Positions 1-12,000 of a stretch of 64,000 nt of DNA are shown one piece after another. The notes under the pieces are model-generated. The model was not told the DNA's origin. It searched no databases and saw only the letters and a program-made list of their open reading frames with translations. The DNA comes from Chloranthus sessilifolius (lineage: Eukaryota > Streptophyta > Magnoliopsida > Chloranthales > Chloranthaceae), in NCBI GenBank assembly GCA_021018995.1, contig CM037590.1, positions 37,698,287 to 37,762,286 on the forward strand, given 5' to 3'. The number at the start of each line of letters is the position of its first letter. Position 1 is the stretch's first letter. A program made the translations under genes and the position numbers.

Positions 1-410
1 GTTTCACTCGAATGGAAGCATCTCGCAAATAGAGCATTCTCCGCTTTTTGTTTTGGCTTTTGGGTAAAGTTGGACTTTTAATGGGACGCCATTGAAATGT
101 GATTATCATCATGCCATGAGGTTAACATATGTGATCAGCCTAAATTATCCAAATAACAATATGTCATTGAAACCATGTCTTAGTTGAAAGAAACACGCTT
201 ATCAGTGGATGTGGACCATCCGATTGTTTTCGATTGATATTAAAGTTTACACATTGGATGGTTTAAATCTCCATAAGACGCCATTTTTGGGGCTTTTGTA
301 CATGAAGCTATAATCTATCACTATGATGGTAGGAATCACCCACAATATATGCCATGAATGGTATAAGATCATTACATTGGTGTTTAAACGACGGTCAGGA
401 AAATGGGACC
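1..410 (-). repeat. Partial copy of a Mutator-like MITE
   Basis: Most of this stretch matches, at clear but diverged similarity, the complete 367-bp element at 42525-42891 (shared words include CCATCCGATTG, CGCCATTTTTGGGGC and GATCACCCACA-like text). The right terminal inverted repeat is visible near 379-410 (GGTGTTTAAACGACGGTCAGG...). No matching left terminus is seen, so the copy is truncated or starts before the window. No gene is visible here. Confidence 0.5.
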
Positions 411-678
411 CTGATCTTTAACTTAGCCACCAAAGGCAACTCGTTAAGAAAGACGCCAATAGTACGTTACTTATTCATAAAATGATTCCCAACAAAAAGT
501 TACAAACTTTTCGAGTAAAACTGGATTAATTCCCCATTTACACAATAAATTTGTTTTTTTAAATAATATTAATTTATAGATATAGGATAATGATCCCCTA
601 ACTCGGGTCATGCATGACTCGAGCCGGTAACTATCAAATCACGTCGCGGTCAATGTATGTCCACTATCTAACGGTCAC

Positions 679-680
<2 letters not shown>

Positions 681-728
<48 letters not shown>
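681..728. repeat. (AT)n microsatellite
   Basis: An uninterrupted dinucleotide AT tract of about 48 bp, without coding content. Confidence 0.95.
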
Positions 729-732
<4 letters not shown>

Positions 733-929
733 TTTCCATCATTTTTCCCCGACTTGTCCTCATATGCCTTAATTTTTTCTCAAAATTTTCCCTTGCTGAC
801 TTTCTTGGAAACTCCAACTTTGTGAGCATGCGCTTTAAAAGGGAGGACAGAAATGTAGACCTGTTCTGTCTGCGATCCGTGGAGTACACTATTGTGTCCC
901 TAATAAAAATTAATAATAAAATGAAGAAT

Positions 930-1260
930 CCTAGACAAATTTCGTTTTCGTAATTTTTTGGTGGTGGGTGTCATTTCGGTACATTTCCGATTAATTTTGA
1001 CTCCTTTAGAAAAAAATTCGAGATAGTTTCGGGGATTAAAAATATAAAAAAGATATATTTAATATATATTTTTTAAAATTACTACAATATATACTAAATT
1101 ACTAACATATTTAAAATAATAATAAAAAAATTTAAACATAAAAAAATTTACCGAAATTTCGCCAAAAAATACCAAAAAAATCGAAAAATACAAAAATTTT
1201 CCTGAAATTTTCATTTGACCTTCTTTTCAGCAAATTTCGCTAAATTTCAATAAAATTTGT
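930..1260. repeat. AT-rich repeat with TTTCG/CGAAA motifs
   Basis: The stretch is very A/T-rich and is dotted with AATTTCG and CGAAATTT words. Similar text occurs at 20625-20764 and about 42265-42510, so it looks like a diverged member of an interspersed family. Boundaries were not resolved. Confidence 0.35.
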
Positions 1261-1264
1261 CACT

Positions 1265-1655
1265 ATGCTCGTTTAAACACTATAATGGTGTTTAAACGAT
1301 CTTACACTATCAATGATTTTAGATGTCAGTGATCCATACCATTAAAGTAGTAGATCATAGATTGAAGTGCAAAAGGCCCCAAAAATGGTGTTTTCGAGAG
1401 ATTTAAGTCAACTGATCCGTAAATTGTAATAGTAACCGTTGTTTTTAATTTTAATGGTTGATACTAAAGTTCATCAATCAGATTATTCCCCTCTACTTAT
1501 AGGCATGTTTCTTTAGGCTGAGACATATTCAATGATAGAGTGCGCCACATGGCATAATAATAATTACGCTTCAATGATATGAGATAAAAAATCTAATTTT
1601 AGTGGTATAAAATCATTTTGGTGTTTAAATGTAGGTCGCAAATAGGAAATTGGTA
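1265..1655 (+). repeat. Second copy of the Mutator-like MITE family
   Basis: It begins with GTTTAAACACTATAATGG and ends with GGTGTTTAAATGTAGGTC. The text in between (GATCATAGATTGAAGTGC, CCCCAAAAATGGTGTTTT) is the reverse complement of the second half of the element at 42525-42891, so it is inserted in the opposite direction. Target-site duplications are not clear. Confidence 0.55.
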
Positions 1656-1938
1656 TGGAGAAATTTCCAGGCACTCATATAGGGGAAAAATAGAAGCTCT
1701 ATTGTTCTTTTTCAGTCATTAGTGAAAGATCAAAAGTGGGAATACCAAACTTTGATGGTACTGGTATATAGCATATTATTTGGTACACAACATCATAATA
1801 ACACCACCCGATATGGATATGTTTAAGGGCTAATTATTTAGGAGGATCCGAACTCTCAGAGTCCAACCTATTGTTTATTACATGAGAGCAACTTTTTTTT
1901 TTTTTTTTGGGCTTCCAAGGAAGTTGGTGGGGGTCTTT

Positions 1939-2329
1939 AATTGACATGTGTTGAAACTCAGTTTAAGTGAAATAATGAGTTAAACGAAATGCCACTACGA
2001 TCTAATATGATGAGACCGATCAGTCCACTATAAGATCAATCGAGTCGGTCTCATTTGAAATCGATTGGCGATGTAATAGATTAATCAGGTTCTATATGAG
2101 ATCATTCGTCCCACCTGAAATTGATCAATCCTATATGAGACCCGACCAATTCTTTCTAAGACCATTCAGTCTCTATGAAATCGACACTATCAGTCTTATA
2201 GTGGATGATCAGTCACTTATGATAAGACCAGTCACTTATGAGTCCGCTTGATCGGTCTTACATAAGGCCATAGGGGCATTTTCATCTGACTATTCTTTCG
2301 CTCAAATTAAATTTCAACAAATGTCAATT
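1939..2329. repeat. MITE-like inverted-repeat element
   Basis: About 50 bp at the left end (AATTGACATGTGTTGAAA...) is inverted at the right end (...TTTCAACAAATGTCAATT). The inner part is built from repeated GAGACCGATCAGTC / CGGTCTCAT words. The terminal repeats and lack of coding potential fit a small non-autonomous DNA transposon. Its superfamily is not assigned. Confidence 0.6.
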
Positions 2330-2339
2330 GATTTTATGA

Positions 2340-2955
2340 TCGCTTTTTTGGGTTTGTACTACATGAAATAAAATACTGAGCACCTGATGGTACGCTCATG
2401 ATCTCAAGATCAATAATCTCAAGATCCATAGTGTGAGAGATTGGGATGATAAACAATCTCCATCGTCTAATTTGATGCAGTCAATTGTTTTCGCATGAGT
2501 GAACTCAACGATTTGGTGGGTGTAGTTAAAAGTACTCATTTTAGAGCCATAGAAAATTCGTCAAAGCTGTACGGATGGATAGGTATCCGTCGATCATGGA
2601 ATTTGTGCATGAAGAGATCTAATATCCAGAGTTATTATTCAGTGCTGAATGCGACTGTTCGGTTTCTCCAAAGCCATACGATCAATTTCCCTCTAGGTCA
2701 ATCCAGAACACCAAAAATCTCATTAATCAACCAATTCTGACCATCTGATAAGTCCAAATTCTCATTTATAGATCACCGTACACTGATACCAGCTGTTCGG
2801 CATGGGTGAACAGAATACCGAGCTTCATGCTCTCGTAGAACACATGAAACCAACTCATCCATCAAATCTACGGTCGTCTCGAAACGGCACAATTTCTTCT
2901 CCCTTCGTAAGAGAAACAAAAAGGAAAAAATAGAGGAAAAAAAAAACTCAAAATA
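2340..2955 (+). promoter_or_regulatory. Presumed promoter and 5' UTR of the MNS5-like gene
   Basis: This is the nearest non-repeat sequence upstream of the first coding exon. I see no good TATA box. The last 80 bases are purine-rich with CT-rich patches (TTTCTTCTCCCTTCG), as often seen in plant 5' UTRs. An in-frame TAA at 2908-2910 precedes the chosen ATG at 2956 and supports that start. The assignment rests only on position. Confidence 0.3.
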
Positions 2956-3086
2956 ATGTTCTCTCGCAGATATGAGATCTGGGCCGTCTTTTTTCTGGTG
3001 ATCTTTTCTTCAATCGCTAACTTAGCCATGTCTGAGGTGGGATTCAATGCAAAGAAGAAACATATGAGAGAGAAGGTCAAGAGAAT
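2956..3086 (+). CDS. MNS5: MNS5-like exon 1 (residues 1-43 plus 2 nt)
   Basis: The ATG at 2956 has an in-frame TAA upstream (2908-2910). It encodes a basic start (MFSRRYE), a hydrophobic stretch typical of an ER signal peptide, then a charged linker ending KVKR. The donor is AAT|GTGAGT, and the split Met codon is completed by exon 2. An antisense reading frame over the same bases is a shadow. Confidence 0.85.
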
Positions 3087-6000
3087 GTGAGTAAGCTCTA
3101 AACTCTTCAATAAATGCCAGTTTTTTTTTTTTTTTTCATGAATACAATTTTATTTTCTATGCGGGTTCTCATTCTTTAATGAGTTTTCATGACTTGTATT
3201 TTTTTATTTTTTTAGGTGTTGAATTATGGAGCCCTGTTGAAATTTCTTGAGTTGTTTAGATTGTGTATTCTTTCTATGATGATGCTGTGTGATTGTGAAT
3301 TCTGAACAATTCGGTGTATAAGTATTTGTATATATATGCTTTAAAAGATTGGGACTTTGGAGATATTTGTGGCTTGTATCAAACTTGTTAAATTCCTCAC
3401 CATTTAGAAAAACAAAAATAGAAGTGGGACAAATTTAATAATTTAAGTAGGCTTAGGCATGCTAAAACATTAGAGCTCTTGACACAAAAGGTGCTCCTTG
3501 TTGATTGAGATGAATCCAAATCAATATATTGCTAGCTCATTTATATAGATAAGAAACTTCAAAAACTTACTACAACCATTGGATGTGGGACACAACCCAT
3601 AAAAGCACTCTAACTAAACAAGAAAAAATGTAGACTATGGACTAAGGTCCTAACCAGTACTCCAAACATGTGGCCTCGAAAGTTAATCCCTTATTACTTT
3701 GGGGTCATAACACACTACCACGCAATGCAGCTGACGTCCTCGGCGGTCCACTCTGTGGCGGCTCACACTCCGGTAGGTATCCCTTTCCTCATGTTACTCC
3801 TTCCGGACTCCATGGCGATCCACTCTGTGGCAGCTTTCACTCTGGTACCCTTCTTTAGGGCCCCCGAGTAGCCCTTTATCGAGGTCGCCGCTTCCATGAC
3901 TCGAACTTGAGATGAGGTGCTGGCTCTAGTACCATTTGTTACGGTCCTATCCAATACTCCAAAAATTCATAGGCGTTATGTGACGGGGCCAAGACTTGAG
4001 CTTGTAGCATGGTGCACGTGGCACGACATGTGGTGCCAGGAGGGCACGCGACATGGGGCCAAGTGGGCCCGGCGGCGTGGTCACGCTGCGAGGACGCGAC
4101 ACGGCTGCATGAGGGTACGACACGGAGCGTCACGGTCGCGACACGGACGCGACATAGCCAAGGTGCGCTAGCGATGCATGAGGCGTTGCGGTATGTCAAA
4201 CCAATAGGTTTGAAGTTCTCCTGCCATTCTGGCTGAATGTCTGTTTTACCCTTATATAGGGGAAGGGAGCTTGAGAGCTATTCCTCACTTTACGGGGCCT
4301 TGCGTTGAGGGGCGCAAGTGTCTCCCTAGGCACGAAAGGTGGGCCTAGGGGCGCCGACGTATGACGATGTGTGTGGAACCCGAGGGAGGTTGATGTATGG
4401 CGCGGGACTACGTGTCGCGCATCTGAGCAACCTCGCGTGAGAACTCAAGGCTGCGTGGGACTCGGTTGAGCATGGCGACATGTGGGCTAAAGATGAGCGT
4501 GTGCTAGTAATTGAGCGCACACGAAGGCAAGTTGCGTGGGACTCGATGAACGCGAGCGCGAGGCACAAGGTCAGGGCTTGGTTGGCTGACGGCGAGGTAC
4601 TAGTGCGATTGCGAGGTGAAGCTTGAGCAGGCCAAGTTAGCGCAGCGGTGCAAACTGGCGTGTCGTAAGGGACACGATGAGCCGAATGGTAGGCCGTGAA
4701 ACAGAGGCAACCATGTTGGGAGGAGTTCCCGTCCTCTAGGCGGGTGGTATCAGAGCTGATGTGCAGAAAGGGTTGGCTTCGTTGCACGCGGTAGCGAAGC
4801 ACCGCGCGGGTTGAAAGCGCGTCGAAGGACGCCCTCGCGACGATTGTTATCAGAAGTAGGCTGACCTAGTGAAGCGTGCGTTAGGTGCCGCACGGGACTG
4901 AGGTTGCAGAAGTGCGACCCCGTGACAGTTAGTAGGGAAGAAAGTTAATCCCTTATTACTTTGGGGTTGCAACAAAGGAACATTGAGTACGTATTCTTAA
5001 CAATGTTCACCGACCTCAGCCCGAGCAGTGCTATCTTTCATCTCAACATCCTAGAAAATTCCCTTATGGTTCTCTTTCTTTTCATCTTTAATTAGCAGAG
5101 GCAATGCCCGACTACCCTTAACCATTTGCTTCTTCTACTCATGATGTCATTTACTGCTTGCTCCACGGGCACGTGATCAACTCCTCTTGATCTTACCATT
5201 TTCCTTGAACTTGTGTCTGAATTGACTCTTCATTTGAATCTTCTACGCCCAATTAAGAATTGACCAGTTATGCATACGAGCCTCTTTAACCAACAAATAA
5301 ACAATTAAATCTTCTAAAAAATGTAGTTTAAATGTAGTTTATGTTGTTAAGTTTAAAATATTTGTTCATCTTGGTTAAGTTGTACTGAACTTCTGTAACT
5401 ATTCAAATAATTGTGGTAGTTAAACTTTTTTTTTTGGTATGAATGAGACCGAGAGCACTCCTTTATTATAGTTACCACAAATTGTCAAAATCGGTATCGG
5501 ACTCGGGTATCGGTCCATGGAGGACCGATATGTATCAGCCGATTTTTTAAAAGAAAAAGAAAAAGAAAATATAGGTATCGGCCGAAACCGATACCGTATC
5601 GGCCGATACCCGATAAGGGCTTGTATCAGCCGATACTGAGTTGAGATACCGATACGTATCGGTATCGGCTGATTTTTGATACCATGGTTACCACAACCCG
5701 ACACTGAGCAAGTCTGGTTTAGAACTCCTATGGGCATTTTTTGTGAGCTTTGGATTTAGTCATTTATTTTTTCCACTAGTCAGCCAGATGAAAAATTATA
5801 AATTGTTAGGGTGTTTAGGGACATGGTGAAATTACTGGAAGTAGATCATAGTAATATTGTTGAATGAGTAATAGAAACACCTGTTATACTTGTGTCTAGG
5901 AAAAGATGGCTCCTAAAGATGGTAGCAAATCGAAATTCTCAGACTGGATTTCTAAATGCTGGCCATAACCCAGTGCTGGTCCCATTTGTACGGGGTGCTG

Positions 6001-9000
6001 GGAGGGTGGACGGGATACAGACCTTAACTCTGCCTTTTACACATGAAGTGGTTGCTCTTCGGACTCCAAGCCGCATCTTCACGCTTGACAGCCCAAGCCT
6101 TTTACCATTGGACCAACCATTGCATTTTTAAATGATGAAAGTTGTAAATTGATGAATTTACAACTTACATCAGACTTTGGAAACCGGAACATGAGGCTTT
6201 AATGTGTTACCCATCCTAGAAGTGTATGAATCTATGTTAACACCAACGACCATTATAAATAAACTTTCCTGATAGTTTTTACTTTGTTTTTTGTGCCCGG
6301 GTCAACCCTTTGAATGCAATTTTTCATCCCTTTTCTCACTTCCAATGGCATGTTAACATTTTGCAAATGTTAGAATATATGACTTTTAGAAGATTTCACT
6401 AACTTTATAGGAGACAAGGAATGGAAAATTGCATAATTAATCTTATTTTGATACATGGTACATGTGATCTAAGCTATTGAAACTTGAGAGTTGAGATAAA
6501 AAATGAAGGATTTATATTGCTGCATTAATGTTCATGTGCAACATATTGCCTCATCTCTTGTTGATTAAAAGAAGAGGGATTTAATCTTCGTGGCCTTATT
6601 TACAACCACTCAAATTTTATGGGCTGCAATCTCCTTCAACACATGGCATAGGGAGTTTGATATACACTGTCTTGTAGTATTGCTTTATCTTCTCTACCAA
6701 GTCACGCACTTCATAACATTGCCTTATAGGCGATAATATTATCTTCAAGAGACTCAAGAGGATCCAGACTTGAAGTCTTGAATTACAATTTATTTTTTCT
6801 CCTATGGTATCTTCGACCTTATTGAGTTTAGCACCTGATGCATCAACTGACTTTAAAAGTATTGGTCCTTCATAAGGTCGCCTTTTTATTTTCCTCGTAG
6901 GTAAGCTGGGATCGATGCAGTTTGCAAACTTGTATTATATATGCATTTCTATATGGATCAATGGGTCTCACCAACATCAATAGTTAGTGACACTTTGAAG
7001 CTCCTTTTGGTGACAGAATCTTGTGAAAATTTGACTGGATATTTTATCTACTGAAAATATGTGAAGGCTAGCTTTTGACAGGATTCTATCACCAAGAAGG
7101 CGCTTCTAAGAGCCATTATCTATTGATGTTGGCAAGGAGGATGAATCCATTTTCTATATTCATGAGCGGGCATGTACATTTGTGTTGATGTATTGGTTTA
7201 TCAGTGTGTGCTTGACACTTTGTTACTTGTCCCAAACTGGCATGTTTGCTTTATAATTGTTTAAATCCAGCACTTCTTTGATTACTTAATTGGAGAAAAA
7301 GATTACATTTTTTACCAGCTATTCCTTTTTTCCTTTTCAGGTTTTACCATGCATATGACAACTATATGGCTCATGCATTTCCGGTTCGTCCCAGAATAAT
7401 AAGATTCTTGTATATTGAAGAACTGCCATGTTTTGTCCTAGTAGTTATTTATATAGATTTATAATAATGTTGTTTTGCAGCATGATGAGCTAAAGCCTCT
7501 GACAAAGACTTTCACTGATTCCCTTAGTGAGCTTGGGAATCTGAAGGTGTCAATTATCTGTTGATTACTTTCTATCATCCACTTGCCATTTGGTTATTTC
7601 CGAAAGAAAATTTCATGTACGAATACCTATTTTTTATCATTTTCAGCTTGAACACTTGCCCCGGAACTATAATGGATCAGCTCTAACTCTTATTGAATCA
7701 CTGTCAAGGTATATATTTAGATTTCCAATATTTTAACAGTTTCAGCTAAAAAATATTTCCCAATTTCCCTAATACTTGTTCAGTAATGTTTATCTGCTTA
7801 AGTTTGAAAACAGAATTGCCTATCAGATTTAACTTACAGCTAATGCAATCTTCTACACTACATATTGAGAGCAACATTGTTACTTATAGATACACAATGT
7901 AATTAGAAGACTTATAAAAAACTTTAATCGATGCTGTGGATATGGAGATGATGAGTCTTTGGTGAAAAGGTGGGGGATGATGTATCATGAACTTTGTAAT
8001 GGAGGAGTGTGTTACAGAGAACAGACTTGGGTGTTAGAGTCTGATGTCTGTCGGTGAGCTTTCAGCAGCCTAAAGGTCCAAACTCCCAACTCACCCATAC
8101 GAAAAGTAATTAAAAAATGGAAATATTGAAGTAAACAATAAATTAGAACATTTAAAGAACAGCTAGAAGTTTTAGCATAACATGTTACTACTATTATATG
8201 CTTAATGTTGGCATTGATAGTTATATTATCAGTGGATGCGTATGTCCAATATTTATTATCATGTAGGATGTCTTAATTTTAAAGAGGCCAATGTGTTGAA
8301 GGAGTCCTGCTCATTTCTGTGTTTCAGGTTCGGACTCAGGACCCAAGTGAAGTGTCTGTGTACCAGTGTTACCTAGACAAGTTGCACGAGTGCTAAGTCA
8401 AGGTGTCATAGATGTTTGGCCAGATAATTTCTGAAAATTTGAATATGACAGCACAACCATAAATAAAATTAAAACACATATAGAAAATAAATTGAAGTTA
8501 AGTCTTAGAGAGTCAATGGGATACTTAATCAAAAGATAATGTATGTCATGAACCTAACTGAAAGTATTCCATATTATGAGGAATTAATCGAGGTACCTCC
8601 AACCTCGAAGAAACATGTTTCATGAGGATCTAGGTATCGAATGACAATTGGGGCCTTATTCTGCAATGGACGGATGTCATTGTCAATAGAAGCCGTCTCG
8701 AGTATGTAATCAACATCGAGAGGACAGAGTCGTCGGGGAAGAATTCATTGAAATGGCGGAAGGAATCGAGGTCGGGCTTGGAAAGGTAAACAATACTAGA
8801 GAGTTGACTTAGGTGTGCCATATGGATGAAGTCCTCATGAACCTCATCGGTTAGTTGGGAAGAAGTCAGCATCGAGGCATACTGTTACTTTGAGGGTGGC
8901 AACGTACAAAGAGACACTTGGAACTAGTGCTGATGAAGGTGAATAGAGTGCTCATCGAGAGGACGAAATGGTCAAACATGAGGTTGTTCTGGAAACGTTG

Positions 9001-12000
9001 ATTCCAGAGATAGATTAGACGGTTGAACGTGAGGTTGTTCTGGAAACGTTGATTCCAGAGATAGATTAAACGGTTGAGATTGGTCTGTGCAAAAGGACAG
9101 CGGCGACAGGGTCAGAGGAACTTTACGTTTTAAATTTAAAGTAGGGATGGACTAGTGGATAAATTCAATGACCCTATGGTTCTAGAAGCATCGGCAATTG
9201 AGGAGGGTGGGGTGCATAGGGAGTCGAGTTTAAGTGAGAATGGAGTTGTTTTGGAGTCCGGTGCCTTAAGGGTTTGCGCAGGATCTGATGGTGGATGGGA
9301 AGCTAACTTTGACCGAATAGGAGTGCATGCACAAGTTGTTGGACTAGTGGATAAATTCAATGACCCTATGGTTCTAGAAGCATCGGCAATTGAGGAGGGT
9401 GGGGTGCATAGGGAGTCGAGTTTAAGTGAGAATGGAGTTGTTTTGGAGTCCGGTGCCTTAAGGGTTTGCGCAGGATCTGATGGTGGATGGGAAGCTAACT
9501 TTGACCGAATAGGAGTGCATGCACAAGTTGTTGGAACCTGGGTCATGCTGCTGTGGAGGTCCAGTGGGTGGTCAATAAGTCGGGTGTGTTGGGGGTCTCT
9601 CATGGACTCGCAATGGTGACTCATTCTCCAGTTCTGATTTTGGGAGACTCTTTAGGAAGATTAAAGATTGGAATAATGAAACGTTTAGGTTTGTTAGTAT
9701 AGTTAAGGAAGAGCTTTTGCAGGGAATACGAACGTTGGAAGGGGGACCATGGGTGTCTGGGAGGAAATTGAAGAAAGGTTTGGGCTTAAATCGCATTATG
9801 GTAACAAATGCCTTGAAGAAGAAGAGGAAAAAGTTTAAGGCTAATTAACTTAAAGCGGGGGATAACAATGCTAAGTATTTTCATAGAATGGTCAATGCAA
9901 GAAGAAAAGTGAATACCATTCAACATCTCATGGTGGATGGAGCTAGAGTCGAAGGGGGCGATGAGATAGGGGCAAAGATTGTTCACTTCTATGAGGACTT
10001 ATATAAGGATGAAGGGTGGCAGCGATTGACGGTTGATGGTTTGATTTGATCTCTGAGGCCAATAGATGTGGTATTGAGGAGGAGTTTGAGGTGGAGGAGG
10101 TTAAAAGAGGTATCTTTAAAATCATAAAAATCTAGGCCCATAGAGCCCGAAACTATTCTATAGGCACATACGACCTTATCCTTAAGTTCACTATGGAGTT
10201 CTTTAGAGCTTGCTATGAAATTGTTAAGGATTTGATGGAGTTCTTTAACGAATTCCATTACCGATGTTACATGGGTAAACACAGTGAATTTTTCTTTCAT
10301 TTACTTGATTCCTAAGAAGGAGGGGACGGGAGAGATTCAAGATTTCAGACCTATGATCATGTTGAGTAGTGTTTATAAAATCCTTGCCAAAGTCTTGTCC
10401 AATAGGTTGAGACCTGTGATGGGAGCAAGCATTTCAAAGTCCCAAGGTTCTTTTGCCATGGGAAGACAAATACTTGATGTTTTTTTTTTTTTTGATCAGT
10501 AATGTGTAATATATTGAAATCAGCAAGATGCTAGAAAGTATAGTACATCGACATAACCATCAAAAACGGAAAAAGGTCAAAAGACCGAAAATCCCTCCAC
10601 ATATACAGCTTTAACCCGGATCCCACATATATCTTTCCTCGCCCTGCATCTGATCGCCTCTTGAAACCCAAAGCCACACCTGATCTCTGATAGCCTTTAA
10701 GATCATCCCCACTGGACGTGTCTTGTTCTCAAAGATCCGAAGGTTGCGTTTGCGCCATAAATTCCAAAAGATGGAGAACAAGGCCGTCTTCCAGTACTTA
10801 TTCTGCTGCCCCTCCAAACTAACCGACTCTCACATGAGAAATTGAGTGTATACCGATGCTGGCATAACCCAAACCATATCGAAGGACTGGATGACCACGT
10901 TCCAAACATTGTGTGCCATCTCACAGTGAAGCAACAGGTGTGCCGTAGACTCACAATTCCTGCACATGACGCACCGATTAGGAAGGTCTTTTCCTCGTCG
11001 GATAAGCTGGTCCACCGTTAGGATTTTTTCCTTGGACGCCGTCCATGCAAAAACTTTAATTTTTGATGGTATGTTAGCCTTCCACAACGTAACGCCGAGC
11101 TAGTTGATCAACAGTCGTCGATTAAGCATCTTGTAATATGATTTGACTTTGAAACAACCATCTCTGCTTGGGGTCCAATTGCGCCGATCCAGTCCTTGAG
11201 GGAGCCTCTACATCTGATATAGTCTATGCAGCAGATGAGAGAACGAAGTCATCTCAGATTCACTCAGCCTACGCCTGGTGGTGACATTCCATGTCCTCCC
11301 AACCAGATTTTCCGACACTAACTCCGCCACCATTCCATTCAGATTCGTAGCAATGGCGAAGATATCCGGGTAGTATGTTTTAAGCGGGTAATTGTCCACC
11401 CACGGATCCTCCCAGAACCTAATTCTGGTGCCACAACCCCATTTGAAGTGTACACCTCTGGCAAAAAGAGCCCAGGTATGACATATGCTTTTCCACCATG
11501 CAGATGTGCCTCTTCGCGGTTCAGTTTGTACACCCAAATTCCCCTCCAAGTGGCCATACTTCTCACTCAGCACCTCATGCCAAATGCTGTCCCTTTCTTC
11601 CCTTGCTCCCGCTCTCTAGAACCATTTACCAAGGAGAGCAATGTTGGTCCATTTCAGGCTACGGATACCCAGACCCCCACATCTGATCAGTAGCTGGCAC
11701 GTATCCCAATTAATTAGGTAATACCGCTTGCCCGGTCCAGCTCCGTCCCACAAGAAATTTCGTTGTATCAGCTCCAGCCGATTGATGACCGCTATCGGAC
11801 ACTTGAACGTAGACATGTAGAACGTAGGCAATGCCGCGAGAACCGATTTAATAAGGACCAGTCGCCTACCGCTGCTGAGTAACTTGCCTTTCCACGATGC
11901 AAGCCGCTGTTCAAATCTTTGAACTACAGGATCCCAGTTCCTCACCATCGGAAGTCTCAAACCGAGTGGCAGCCCGAGGTATTTGATTGGTAATTTCTCA

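Noticed and set aside
2868-3110. An 80-codon open frame on the minus strand
   Set aside because: It is the antisense shadow of exon 1 of the MNS5-like gene and shows no family motif.
4326-4802. A 158-codon minus-strand frame in intron 1
   Set aside because: It lies in the GC-rich block, where stop codons are rare by composition, and its protein has no recognisable pattern.
9136-9624. Overlapping open frames on both strands (162 and 154 residues) with internal repeats
   Set aside because: Both are produced by the 192-bp tandem duplication inside the dead LINE; neither is an independent gene.
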